Assembly: GCA_020846435.1 (NCBI GenBank)
Contig: JADLDY010000012.1
Location: 19,848 to 83,847 of the forward strand
DNA from: Deltaproteobacteria bacterium
GTDB lineage: Bacteria; Desulfobacterota; GWC2-55-46
DNA length: 64,000 nucleotides
Direction of reading: 5' to 3'
Shown here: piece after piece, positions 35,922-44,972 of the stretch
Numbering within the stretch: the first letter of the stretch is position 1
Layout of the letters: every line of letters starts with the position of its first letter
Position numbers and translations under genes: made by a program
Notes under the pieces: model-generated
Seen by the model: only the letters and a program-made list of their open reading frames with translations
Database searches by the model: none
Told to the model about the DNA's origin: nothing

Positions 35922-37049
35922 ATGATATATCTCGACAACGCGGCCACTTCGTTCCCCAAGCCCGAGAGGGTGTACAAGAGGATAGACGAGGTACTGCGCA
36001 CTATCGGCGGCAACCCCGGACGCTCGAGCCACACGATGGCCATAGAGGCCGCGAGGGTGGTCTTTGGCGCGAGGGAGGCGGTCGCCTCCCTCATAGGTGT
36101 GTCCGACTCCGGAAGGATCGCCTTTACCAAGAACGCGACAGAGGCCATAAACATCGCCCTCAAGGGGCTTTTGAAGCAGGGCGACCACGTGATCACCTCG
36201 GCCTTTGAGCACAACTCTGTCGTAAAGTCGCTCGCGAGGCTTGAGGCGGCGGGGGTGGAGGTCACGAAAGTCGCCCCTGACGACGAGGGCTTTTTGCACC
36301 TTTCTGACATAGAGGCGGCGATGCGCTCTAACACGAAGATGGTCTGCCTCGCGCACGCGTCCAATGTCTTCGGCGCGATCCAATCGCTCCCGGAGATAGG
36401 GCGGGTATGCAGGTCAAGGGGAGTTCTTTTCATGGTAGACGGCGCGCAGACGATCGGCGCGATGCCTTTTGATGTCACGTCAACCGGCGTCGACATACTC
36501 GCCGCGACCGGTCACAAGGCTCTTTTCGGCCCGCAGGGAACCGGTTTCCTCTATCTGGCCGAGGGAACAGAGCCGCTTCCTCTTGTCGACGGCGGCACGG
36601 GTGAGGCAGGAAGCCCCCAGGAGATGCCCGAGAGGCTGGAATCCGGCACCATGAACACTCCCGGTATAGGCGGGCTTGGGGAAGGCGTGCGCTTTCTTAT
36701 CGATGAGACGGTCGAAAAGGTCCGCGAAAAGGAAGAGGGGTTCGTAAGGGCGCTCATCAAAGGGCTCTCCTCCATCAAGGGCGTAAGTATAATAGGGCCA
36801 AGGGACGCTTCCCGAAGGGCGGCCCTCGTTTCGTTCAACATAGAAGGGAAAACTCCGGGAGAAGTCGGCCTCAGGCTCGATGAGGATCACGGCATAATGA
36901 TAAGGTGCGGCACCCACTGCGCCCCGGACGCGCACAGGTGCGCTGCTACATTCCCTGACGGCGCGGCCAGGGTAAGCCCCGGGTATTTCAACACTGAGAA
37001 TGAGATAGAAGAGTTCTTGAAGGCCGTAGCGGCCATGGCGGGGCGCTGA
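35922..37049 (+). CDS. Cysteine desulfurase-like class V aminotransferase
   Basis: The 375-residue PLP enzyme has IYLDNAATSFPKPE, GRSSHTMAIEAAR, FTKNATEAINIALKG, the PLP Asp in MVDGAQTIG, the PLP lysine in ATGHKALFGPQG and the sulfur-carrying Cys in MIRCGTHCAPDAH. The closest type is the SufS/CsdB-like group with 'GHKALFGPQGTG' seen in anaerobes. No scaffold or IscU gene is beside it; its stop abuts the tsaD start. Confidence 0.88.
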   Translation: MIYLDNAATSFPKPERVYKRIDEVLRTIGGNPGRSSHTMAIEAARVVFGAREAVASLIGVSDSGRIAFTKNATEAINIALKGLLKQGDHVITSAFEHNSVVKSLARLEAAGVEVTKVAPDDEGFLHLSDIEAAMRSNTKMVCLAHASNVFGAIQSLPEIGRVCRSRGVLFMVDGAQTIGAMPFDVTSTGVDILAATGHKALFGPQGTGFLYLAEGTEPLPLVDGGTGEAGSPQEMPERLESGTMNTPGIGGLGEGVRFLIDETVEKVREKEEGFVRALIKGLSSIKGVSIIGPRDASRRAALVSFNIEGKTPGEVGLRLDEDHGIMIRCGTHCAPDAHRCAATFPDGAARVSPGYFNTENEIEEFLKAVAAMAGR

Positions 37050-38069
37050 ATGGTCGTCCTCGGGATAGAATCGTCCTGTGACGACACTGCCGCCGCTATA
37101 GTCGAGAACGGCAGAGTAGTCCTGTCGTCTGTCGTATCTTCGCAGGATAATATACACGCCAGGTACGGCGGCGTCGTCCCCGAATTGGCTTCAAGGCGGC
37201 ACATCGAGATGATAGTGCCTGTCGTCGACGAGGCGCTCAAAAAGGCTGGCGTCACCCTTGACAACATCGACGCCATAGCCGTAACCCAGGGGCCGGGACT
37301 CGTCGGCTCGCTCCTCATAGGCCTTTCATTCGCCAAGAGCCTTTCTTATGTACGCAATTTGCCGCTTACAGGCGTCAACCATATAGAATCGCACCCGCAC
37401 GCCGCGTTCCTCGTTGACAAGGGGGAGGAAAAAGAGGCCCCTTCTTTCCCGTTCGTCGCCCTCATAGTCTCTGGCGGACACACTACGCTTTTGCTCTTCG
37501 AAGGTTACACAAAATACTCGATACTTGGACAAACGCTCGACGACTCCGCTGGGGAGGCCTTTGACAAGGTGGCAAAGCTCCTCGGCCTCGGCTATCCCGG
37601 AGGGGCGGTCATCGACTCTCTCGCCAAAGAGGGCGACCCATTGTCGAGAGCCTTTCCGAGGCCGCTTCTCGGCAAGGGCAACCTCGACTTCAGCTTCAGC
37701 GGCCTCAAGACGGCTGTGTTGACTGCCGTCAAGGCGTCTGGCGGCCCGTTGACCGGTCAGGCCCTGAATGATATCGCCGCGAGCTTTCAGGAGGCTGTCG
37801 TAGACTCTCTCGTCACAAAGGGCTTGTGGGCAATGAGGGCGACAGGCGCTAAAAACCTCGTCGTGGCAGGGGGAGTAGCCTCGAACTCGAGGTTTCGGGC
37901 GAAGCTGGCAGAGGCGGCCGAAACCGAGGCGTTGCGCCTCTTCATCCCTCACCCCAAATACTGCACGGACAACGCGGCGATGGTCGCGGCCCTGGGGACC
38001 CGCCAGATACAGGCCGGCCTTGTCGCCGGGCCTGACCTCAACGCCCTGCCCACATGGGAGGGCTTCTGA
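37050..38069 (+). CDS. tsaD: tRNA N6-threonylcarbamoyladenosine transferase
   Basis: TsaD completes t6A37 modification of ANN-decoding tRNAs. The 339-residue ASKHA-fold protein has VLGIESSCDDTAAAIV, the metal-binding GVNHIESHPHAAF, ALIVSGGHTTLL, LDDSAGEAFDKVAKLLGLGYPGG and VAGGVASNSRFR. It starts directly after the cysteine-desulfurase stop. Confidence 0.98.
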   Translation: MVVLGIESSCDDTAAAIVENGRVVLSSVVSSQDNIHARYGGVVPELASRRHIEMIVPVVDEALKKAGVTLDNIDAIAVTQGPGLVGSLLIGLSFAKSLSYVRNLPLTGVNHIESHPHAAFLVDKGEEKEAPSFPFVALIVSGGHTTLLLFEGYTKYSILGQTLDDSAGEAFDKVAKLLGLGYPGGAVIDSLAKEGDPLSRAFPRPLLGKGNLDFSFSGLKTAVLTAVKASGGPLTGQALNDIAASFQEAVVDSLVTKGLWAMRATGAKNLVVAGGVASNSRFRAKLAEAAETEALRLFIPHPKYCTDNAAMVAALGTRQIQAGLVAGPDLNALPTWEGF

Positions 38070-38071
38070 CC

Positions 38072-38923
38072 ATGATGGATGAAAAGGTCTTTCACGGGAC
38101 GAGGGCTAAAAAGAAGTTCGGCCAGCACTTCCTCAATGACAGGAACATCATAAAGAAGATAGTCGAGACGGCATCCATTAAAGAGGGCGATCTCGTCCTT
38201 GAGATAGGCCCGGGGACAGGCATGCTCACAAGAGAATTGCTTGACGCCGGAGGCCGGGTGATTGCCCTGGAGGTCGACGACGACCTCATAGGCCCGCTTG
38301 AAAAGCGCTTTCACGGCAGAGAGCTTACCATCGTGAAGAGCGATGCCTTGAAAGTCTCCTACGAGGCGCTTTCAAACGAACACGGAGGCCGCTTCAAACT
38401 GGTCGCCAACCTTCCGTATTACATATCAGGCCCGCTCCTTTCAAAGCTTTTGACTGAAAGGGCGGCCTTCTCGATAATGGTGCTGATGTTCCAGAAGGAG
38501 GTCGCGGTAAGGATAGCTTCCGGCCCGGGCAGCCGCGACTACGGCAACCTCTCTGTCCTATCCCAGGCCTTTACAGAGGTCAAAAAAGAGTTCGATGTTC
38601 CCTCTCACCTTTTCTCGCCCAAGCCCAAGGTCGACTCTAGCGTCGTCAGCTTCCGGGTGCTCCCCTCCCCGAAGATCGAGATAGACGATGAGCTGTTCTT
38701 CAGGTCTGTCGTTCGGGCCGCCTTTGGAACGAGGAGAAAGACCCTCCTCAACTCGCTCTCGTCCCTGGGGCTTTCCAAGGCCGACACTGCGGCGGCGCTC
38801 CATGAGGCGGGGATCGACCCGATAAGGCGCGGCGAGACCCTTGACCTCGAAGAATTCGGCCGTTTGAGCCGCGTACTGTACCGCAGGAGTGGACGGGCTG
38901 AAAACACCGGAACCATGCCTTGA
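38072..38923 (+). CDS. rsmA: 16S rRNA dimethyladenosine transferase
   Basis: It dimethylates A1518 and A1519 of 16S rRNA (KsgA). The 283-residue methyltransferase has KFGQHFLNDRNI, the SAM motif LEIGPGTGMLT, VANLPYYISGPLL and FSPKPKVDSSVV. The start used is the ATG two bases after tsaD; an adjacent ATG three bases further is equally possible. Confidence 0.97.
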   Translation: MMDEKVFHGTRAKKKFGQHFLNDRNIIKKIVETASIKEGDLVLEIGPGTGMLTRELLDAGGRVIALEVDDDLIGPLEKRFHGRELTIVKSDALKVSYEALSNEHGGRFKLVANLPYYISGPLLSKLLTERAAFSIMVLMFQKEVAVRIASGPGSRDYGNLSVLSQAFTEVKKEFDVPSHLFSPKPKVDSSVVSFRVLPSPKIEIDDELFFRSVVRAAFGTRRKTLLNSLSSLGLSKADTAAALHEAGIDPIRRGETLDLEEFGRLSRVLYRRSGRAENTGTMP

Positions 38924-38969
38924 CTTTTGGGCTTGCCTGAGATAATTTGTTTGTGCTCAAACCCCTCAA

Positions 38970-39611
38970 ATGGAAAAATCAAGATACATAGCGATAGAAG
39001 GCCCGATAGGCGTTGGAAAGTCCAGCCTCGCGGAGCTCCTTGCCAGTGAACTGGGCGGCCGGACCCTCCTCGAAGAGGTGGAGGATAACGCCTTTTTGCC
39101 CAAGTTCTACTCTGACATGAAGAAGTACGCCTTCCAGACACAGCTCTTCTTCCTCCTCAGCCGCTATCAGCAGCAAAAGGACATGTTCCAGCCCGAGCTC
39201 TTCAAGACCTCCGTAGTCTCGGACTACCTTTTCGCCAAGGACAGGATATTCGCCTATTTGAACCTTGACGAGAACGAGCTGTGCCTTTACGAGCAGGTCT
39301 ACCGCCTTCTCGACACCCGCATACCCAAGCCTGACCTTGTCATCTACCTTCAGGCCTCGACCGGGGTCCTCCTCGACAGGATAGGCAGGAGGAACTTCGA
39401 CTATGAAAAGGGCGTCAAGGACGAATACCTCGAAAAGCTCATCGACGCGTACAACAGGTACTTCTTCTATTACAGCGATACTCCTCTTCTCGTCGTCAAT
39501 ACCTCGGAGATAGACTTCGTCAACAACCCCGAGGACCTCGCCAACCTGGTCAAGGAAATAAAGAACATGAAGGGCGGCTCCCAGCACTACATCCCTCTTT
39601 CATCGAGGTAG
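38970..39611 (+). CDS. Deoxynucleoside kinase family protein
   Basis: The 213-residue protein has a P-loop (IAIEGPIGVGKSSLAELL), the substrate Glu region LLEEVEDNAF, DYLFAKDRIF and the lid RIGRRNFDYEKG. This matches bacterial deoxyadenosine/deoxyguanosine-type kinases that salvage deoxynucleosides. It precedes the pan genes, an order I recall from Geobacter-type genomes, but a terminator separates them here. Confidence 0.88.
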   Translation: MEKSRYIAIEGPIGVGKSSLAELLASELGGRTLLEEVEDNAFLPKFYSDMKKYAFQTQLFFLLSRYQQQKDMFQPELFKTSVVSDYLFAKDRIFAYLNLDENELCLYEQVYRLLDTRIPKPDLVIYLQASTGVLLDRIGRRNFDYEKGVKDEYLEKLIDAYNRYFFYYSDTPLLVVNTSEIDFVNNPEDLANLVKEIKNMKGGSQHYIPLSSR

Positions 39612-39696
39612 GCCGCCCGTAGAGGGTATTGTCTGAACGCCTGTTTTGGTCTATAATAACAATACCCGGCGCCCTTCTTTAGGGGGGCGTGTCTGA

Positions 39697-39726
39697 AACC
39701 TTCCGGTTCCCCCGGAGGGTTTTTTC
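39697..39726 (+). terminator. Intrinsic terminator upstream of panB
   Basis: Stem AACCTTCCGG / CCGGAGGGTT with one G-U pair, loop TTCC, followed by six T. A second small hairpin (cgccc / gggcg) lies just before it at about 39669-39690. It ends the deoxynucleoside kinase transcript or acts as an attenuator of panB. Confidence 0.8.
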
Positions 39727-39781
39727 AGTTCAGGCCGTTATTCTTTCGAAAGTCCATTGAAGCGTGCACGAGGGGGTTCAG

Positions 39782-40579
39782 ATGAAAAAGGTCACTGTCG
39801 TTGACATCGCGAGGATGAAGGCGGAGGGCAAAAAAATCCCTGTCCTGACGGCGTACGATTTTGCCACCGCCAGGATACTCGACGAAGCCGGAGTGCCAAT
39901 CCTACTTGTGGGAGATTCCGCGGGCATGGTCGAGGCCGGCTACGAAACGACGCTCCCGGTGACTGTCGACGAGATAATCTATCACACGAGGGCCGTCGTA
40001 AGGGGCAGGGAGGCCGCCTTTGTCGTCGCTGACATGCCGTTCGGTTCATACCAGGCTTCCCTTGATGACGCCAGAAGGAACGCGGTGCGCCTTATCAAGG
40101 AAGGCGGGGCAGAGGCAATAAAGCTGGAGGGCGGCAGGAGGATGGCGGAGGTTGTCCGCGCAATCGCCGCGATGGATGTCCCTGTCATGGGCCATGTAGG
40201 ACTCACACCTCAGTCTGTCCACAGGATGGGCGGCTACAAGGTGCAGGGAAGGAACAGGGGGGACGCAGATGAGATATTCGAGGACGCGCTTGCCATAGAG
40301 GAAGCCGGTGCTTTCGCCATCGTGCTCGAGGGCGTCCCGGCCCAGCTCGCTCAGGAGATAACGGAGAAGCTCTTGATACCGACTATCGGCATAGGCGCTG
40401 GCCCTGATTGCGACGGCCAGGTGCTTGTCATAAACGACATGTTAGGGCTCACGGGGAACAAGGTGCCCAGGTTCGTTAAAAGGTACGCCGACCTTCATAA
40501 CACTATTTTCCTCGCGGCTTCCGAGTTCGTCAAAGATGTCGAGGAGGGAAAATTCCCTTCTAAAGAACACTCTTATTAA
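39782..40579 (+). CDS. panB: 3-methyl-2-oxobutanoate hydroxymethyltransferase
   Basis: First step of pantothenate synthesis (ketopantoate from ketoisovalerate and methylene-THF). The 265-residue barrel has VLTAYDFATARILDEAG, LVGDSAGMVEAGYETTLPVT, GHVGLTPQSVHRMGGYKVQG and IGIGAGPDCDGQVLV. I start at ATG 39782 after the ribosome site GAGGGGG; an in-frame GTG 18 bases upstream lies before that site. Confidence 0.97.
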   Translation: MKKVTVVDIARMKAEGKKIPVLTAYDFATARILDEAGVPILLVGDSAGMVEAGYETTLPVTVDEIIYHTRAVVRGREAAFVVADMPFGSYQASLDDARRNAVRLIKEGGAEAIKLEGGRRMAEVVRAIAAMDVPVMGHVGLTPQSVHRMGGYKVQGRNRGDADEIFEDALAIEEAGAFAIVLEGVPAQLAQEITEKLLIPTIGIGAGPDCDGQVLVINDMLGLTGNKVPRFVKRYADLHNTIFLAASEFVKDVEEGKFPSKEHSY

Positions 40580-40582
40580 GCC

Positions 40583-41428
40583 ATGCCAAAGATTATCAAA
40601 ACTCTAAAAGAGATGCGCGAGGAATCCATAGCCTTGCGGGAAGGCGGCGAGACAATAGTCTTCGTGCCGACAATGGGGTTTTTGCACGACGGCCACAGGG
40701 CCCTTCTCAAGGTCGGAAGGCGGCTCGGGTCGACCCTCGTCATGTCCATATTCGTCAACCCAACGCAGTTCGGCCCGAAAGAGGACCTGGCCTCTTATCC
40801 GAGGGATCTTGAGAGGGATTTGAAAATGGCGGACGAAGAGGGCGTTGACATCGTCTTCACCCCGTCTGCCCTTGAGATGTACCCTGAGGGCTTCTCTACC
40901 CATGTCGAGGTAACAGGCCTCTCTGACATCCTCTGCGGTGCGTCAAGGCCAGGCCATTTCAGGGGCGTAGCGACCGTAGTTTTGAAGCTCTTTAATATCG
41001 TCATGCCGCACCGGGCGCTTTTCGGCCGCAAGGATTTTCAACAGCTCCGTGTCATCGAGCGGATGGTCAAAGACCTTGATCTGCAAGTGGAAATCGCCGG
41101 AATAGAGACAATCAGGGAAAAAGACGGCCTTGCCATGAGCTCGAGGAACTCTTATCTTGGAAAAGAGGAGCGGCGAGCGGCCCAATGCGTGCCCAGGGCA
41201 ATGGAAGAGGCCAGGCGCATTGTCGCCGATGGCGAGGCCCAGAGCTCTGTCGTAACGGAAAAGGTGAAAAAAATCATAGAGAATGAGCCCCTTGCCGTGG
41301 TAGACTATATAAAGGTATGCCGGGCGGACAACCTTTTGGACGCGCCCGTCATAGACGAATGCTCCATGCTTTTTCTGGCTGTGAAAATAGGCAAAGCCAG
41401 GCTAATAGACAACACGAGGCTCAGGTAA
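40583..41428 (+). CDS. panC: Pantothenate synthetase
   Basis: It ligates pantoate and beta-alanine with ATP. The 281-residue protein has [15 protein letters not shown] (HIGH-like), [31 protein letters not shown] and the KMSKS-like MSSRNSYL. It lies between panB (3-base gap) and panD. Confidence 0.97.
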   Translation: MPKIIKTLKEMREESIALREGGETIVFVPTMGFLHDGHRALLKVGRRLGSTLVMSIFVNPTQFGPKEDLASYPRDLERDLKMADEEGVDIVFTPSALEMYPEGFSTHVEVTGLSDILCGASRPGHFRGVATVVLKLFNIVMPHRALFGRKDFQQLRVIERMVKDLDLQVEIAGIETIREKDGLAMSSRNSYLGKEERRAAQCVPRAMEEARRIVADGEAQSSVVTEKVKKIIENEPLAVVDYIKVCRADNLLDAPVIDECSMLFLAVKIGKARLIDNTRLR

Positions 41429-41457
41429 CGGCCTCAAATTCAGGAGGAACAGGCAAG

Positions 41458-41838
41458 ATGCAGCGGATGATGCTCAAAAGCAAGATCCACAGGGCGACCG
41501 TCACGGACGCCAACATTGATTATGAGGGGTCGGTCGCCATTGACGAGGCCCTTATGGAAGCTGCCGGCATATACGAGTTCGAGCAGGTCCAGATATACGA
41601 CATCGCCAATGGAAATCGGCTCACGACCTACGCTATAAAGGGCGAGAGGGGCTCCGGCGTCATCTCCATTAACGGCGCGGCCGCGCACCTCGCTAAAAAG
41701 GGCGATCTCGTCATCATCGCCACCTACTCCGTGTTCGAAGAGGCAGAGGCCGCGAGGCACGCCCCTGTGCTCGTCTATGTCGATGAAAACAACTCAATAA
41801 AGAAGGTGAGCTCGGCTTTGTCGGCGCACTGTCTATGA
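41458..41838 (+). CDS. panD: Aspartate 1-decarboxylase
   Basis: A pyruvoyl enzyme making beta-alanine for pantothenate. The 126-residue proenzyme starts [20 protein letters not shown]; self-cleavage is expected at the Gly-Ser of DYEGSVAID. The start ATG follows a strong AGGAGGAAC ribosome site. It overlaps the DUF502 start by four bases, so panB, panC and panD form one transcription unit. Confidence 0.97.
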   Translation: MQRMMLKSKIHRATVTDANIDYEGSVAIDEALMEAAGIYEFEQVQIYDIANGNRLTTYAIKGERGSGVISINGAAAHLAKKGDLVIIATYSVFEEAEAARHAPVLVYVDENNSIKKVSSALSAHCL

Positions 41839-42494
41839 CCAAGATATTCAGAAGATATTTCATGACGGGGCTCCTTGTCGTGGTGCCCCTTTATTTTTCC
41901 TATTATGTCCTTTCCGCCATCGTCAACTACATGGACAGCATATTGACGCTCCTGCCGGTTTCCTTGCGGCCGGACACCTTTTTGCCATTCCATGTGCCCG
42001 GCCTCGGCATAATATTCACGGTCGCTGTCATATTCCTCATAGGCCTTCTTACCGCCAACTTCCTCGGCAGGAGCGTCGTAAGCCTTACTGAAAAGATAAT
42101 GGCCAAGGTGCCTGTGGTGAGGATGGTCTACAACGCCACCAAGCAGTTCATGGAGACTTTCTTTGCCCAGGAGCACCAGGGTTTCAGAAAGGTCGTCCTT
42201 GTCGAGTTCCCCAGGAAGGGCATATACTCCATGGGCTTTCTGACCAGCAAGGTTACGGGCGAGATGAAGGACAAGACGACGAACGAGCCGATGGTCTGCG
42301 TTTTTGTCCCGACTACCCCGAACCCGACCTCCGGGTTTTTCGTGGTGCTGCCTGAAAAGGAAGTCATCAACCTTGACATGAAGGTCGAGGACGCTTTCAA
42401 GGTCATCATGACCGGCGGCATGGTCATACCCAACAACGACGAGTTCAAGGCCCACATCCCGAATAACAAGGACAAGGGCCTCGCCAACAGCTGA
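41835..42494 (+). CDS. DUF502 family membrane protein
   Basis: The 219-residue protein has two hydrophobic segments (about residues 9-35 and 53-76), followed by the DUF502 core [53 protein letters not shown] and the [13 protein letters not shown] ending. Function unknown; it is coupled to panD by overlap. Confidence 0.9.
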   Translation: MTKIFRRYFMTGLLVVVPLYFSYYVLSAIVNYMDSILTLLPVSLRPDTFLPFHVPGLGIIFTVAVIFLIGLLTANFLGRSVVSLTEKIMAKVPVVRMVYNATKQFMETFFAQEHQGFRKVVLVEFPRKGIYSMGFLTSKVTGEMKDKTTNEPMVCVFVPTTPNPTSGFFVVLPEKEVINLDMKVEDAFKVIMTGGMVIPNNDEFKAHIPNNKDKGLANS

Positions 42495-42662
42495 CCCCTG
42501 TTGAGTCCAGCAGACTTCGCGGTGCGGGACGTACCTTTATCTTTTGAGAAAGCCGTAAAAACAAGCCCATTCCCCCTTCGATCGAAAAGATAATTTTGCA
42601 TTGTCTTTTTCCCCAAATCTGTTAAGATTCTTTCTCCGAAAACCCCCGTAAAAGAGGCTCAG

Positions 42663-44711
42663 ATGGAAAAGAAATCCAGGTCCTACAAGTCCGAATCCAT
42701 TGATGAATTGTCAATTAATACAATACGCTTCCTTGCCATAGACGGCGTCGAGGCGGCCAACTCGGGGCACCCCGGCATGCCGATGGGGGACGCTCCCATG
42801 GCCTATGTGCTCTGGAAGAACTTCCTCAGGCACGACCCCTCTGACCCGAAGTGGCTCTGCCGCGACAGGTTCGTGCTCTCGGCGGGCCACGGCTCGATGC
42901 TCCTTTACTCTCTCCTGCACCTTACCGGATACAATTTGCCGCTCGATGAGCTCAAAAAGTTCAGGCAGTGGGGCAGCCACACGCCGGGACACCCCGAGCG
43001 CGACCAGAACATAGGCATTGAGACGACGACCGGCCCGCTGGGGCAGGGCTTTGCCAACGGAGTTGGCATGGCGATGGCGCAAAGGTATCTCGCCCACAGG
43101 TTCAACAGGCCGGGGTTCCCTCTTTTTGACTACCATGTCTACGCCATTTGCAGCGATGGCGACCTGATGGAAGGGGTCTCCAACGAAGCCGCCTCGATGG
43201 CCGGACACCTCAAACTCGGCAACATGATCTATCTGTACTCAGACAACAAGATAACGATAGAAGGCAAGACCGACATCGCCTTCTCCGAAGATGTAGGCAT
43301 GAGGTTCGAAGCCCTCGGCTGGCACGTCCAGAAGGTCGGCGGCAATGACACCGTTGGCATAGCCAAAGCGATAGAAGCGGCCAGGGCTGAAACCTCGAGG
43401 CCGTCCCTCATAATGGCCAGGACGATAATAGGCTTCGGCAGTCCCGCCAAGCAGGACACCGAAGAAGTCCACGGAGCCCCTCTTGGCAAGGACGAGGTTA
43501 AGGCCACGAAAGAGGCTCTCGGCTGGCCTCTTGAGCCCGACTTCTTCGTGCCAGAAGAGGTTAAAGCCCACATGAGCGCGCTCTCGGACGGCAAGGCCAG
43601 CCACAAGGCCTGGCATGACATGGTCAAGAGGTATTCGAAGGAGTACGCTGAAGAGGGTAGAGAACTACATGCCATCATAGATGGAAAGAGGTCAGGGGAG
43701 TGGGAGAAGGCTTTGCCTGTCTTCACTGAAAAGGACGGCAACATTGCCACAAGGAGCGCGTCAGGAAGGGTGTTGAACGCCATATCGTCGGCCGCGCCGT
43801 TCCTCATCGGAGGCTCGGCAGACCTCGCGCCATCGACCAACACGATAATGAAGGGCATGGGCCATTTCCTGAGCGACCGCACGGGACGCAACCTTCACTT
43901 CGGCGTAAGGGAGCACGCCATGGGCTCTGTCATGAACGGCATGGCGCTGACCGGCGGCATAGTGCCTTACGGCGCGACCTTCCTCATATTCTCGGATTAT
44001 ATGAAGCCCCCCATAAGGCTCGCGGCCTTGATGCATCTTCAGGCCGTGTATGTCTTCACACACGATTCCATCGGCCTCGGCGAGGACGGCCCAACGCACC
44101 AGCCAATAGAGCAGTTAGCGGCCCTGCGTTCGATACCGAACCTCACGGTCATAAGGCCGGCCGACGCCAATGAGACGGCCGAGGCATGGAGGGTCGCCTT
44201 GAAGAAGGAGAACGGCCCGACTGCCATAATACTTACGAGGCAGACTCTGCCGCTTATCGACCGGACGAAGTGCGCTCCGGCTTCAGGCGTCCTCAAGGGC
44301 GGCTACACGCTCCTCGACGCGGAAAACGGCAAGCCCGAGGTCATATTGCTTGCTACCGGCTCAGAGGTATCTCTCGCGCTCGGCGCTCACGCCGAGCTTG
44401 CCAAAAGGGGCGTACACGCCCGTGTGGTCAACATGCCGAGCTGGGATCTCTTCGAAGCCCAGCCCTTCGCTTACAAAAATGAAGTCCTGCCGCGCGGCGT
44501 TACAGTAAGGCTCGCGATAGAGGCCGCTTCCCCGATGGGCTGGCACAGGTACACGGGGCTTGACGGAGAAGTCCTCGGCATAGAGACTTTCGGCGCGTCG
44601 GCTCCCCATAAGGTCCTTTTCGAGAAGTACGGGTTCACTGTCGAGAATGTAGTTGCCAGGGCCATAGCCCTTCTTGACAGAAAAAAGGGCCTGTTTCTTG
44701 ATAGGCTCTGA
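42663..44711 (+). CDS. tkt: Transketolase
   Basis: A thiamin-diphosphate enzyme of the non-oxidative pentose phosphate pathway. The 682-residue product has [40 protein letters not shown], the ThDP motif [16 protein letters not shown] ... [24 protein letters not shown] and [16 protein letters not shown]. Complete and canonical. It opens the sugar-phosphate cluster; the 168-base upstream gap shows no gene. Confidence 0.98.
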   Translation: MEKKSRSYKSESIDELSINTIRFLAIDGVEAANSGHPGMPMGDAPMAYVLWKNFLRHDPSDPKWLCRDRFVLSAGHGSMLLYSLLHLTGYNLPLDELKKFRQWGSHTPGHPERDQNIGIETTTGPLGQGFANGVGMAMAQRYLAHRFNRPGFPLFDYHVYAICSDGDLMEGVSNEAASMAGHLKLGNMIYLYSDNKITIEGKTDIAFSEDVGMRFEALGWHVQKVGGNDTVGIAKAIEAARAETSRPSLIMARTIIGFGSPAKQDTEEVHGAPLGKDEVKATKEALGWPLEPDFFVPEEVKAHMSALSDGKASHKAWHDMVKRYSKEYAEEGRELHAIIDGKRSGEWEKALPVFTEKDGNIATRSASGRVLNAISSAAPFLIGGSADLAPSTNTIMKGMGHFLSDRTGRNLHFGVREHAMGSVMNGMALTGGIVPYGATFLIFSDYMKPPIRLAALMHLQAVYVFTHDSIGLGEDGPTHQPIEQLAALRSIPNLTVIRPADANETAEAWRVALKKENGPTAIILTRQTLPLIDRTKCAPASGVLKGGYTLLDAENGKPEVILLATGSEVSLALGAHAELAKRGVHARVVNMPSWDLFEAQPFAYKNEVLPRGVTVRLAIEAASPMGWHRYTGLDGEVLGIETFGASAPHKVLFEKYGFTVENVVARAIALLDRKKGLFLDRL

Positions 44712-44811
44712 TATTCCGCTATACTTGGAGCAGATCTTGCGCCCTCCGGCGTCTGCTCTCCTGGCGCTCAAGCATTGATCGCCAGGTTTCAAAAGAGCCC
44801 TTCAATAAGTG

Positions 44812-44870
44812 AGCCGGGAGGAGCGGACAGCGCTCCTCCCTTCCGGCTGCCCGGTGTTCGGGCGGCCCTT
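44812..44870 (+). promoter_or_regulatory. Structured spacer between tkt and tal-pgi
   Basis: A long GC stem (AGCCGG-GAGGAGCG pairing with CGCTCCTCCC-CCGGCT, loop GACA) is followed by a second small stem GCCCG-GTGTT-CGGGC. No U run follows, so it may be a processing or pausing structure rather than a terminator. The rest of the 261-base spacer shows no gene. Confidence 0.5.
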
Positions 44871-44972
44871 TCAGAACGTTCAAAAGCATATCACGCCGCA
44901 TGACGGCCGATTGACTGCCCGGGAGCTTTTCCGGCAGATATCCTTGCGCCCGGCTTCACGGGCAGGAGCCCT

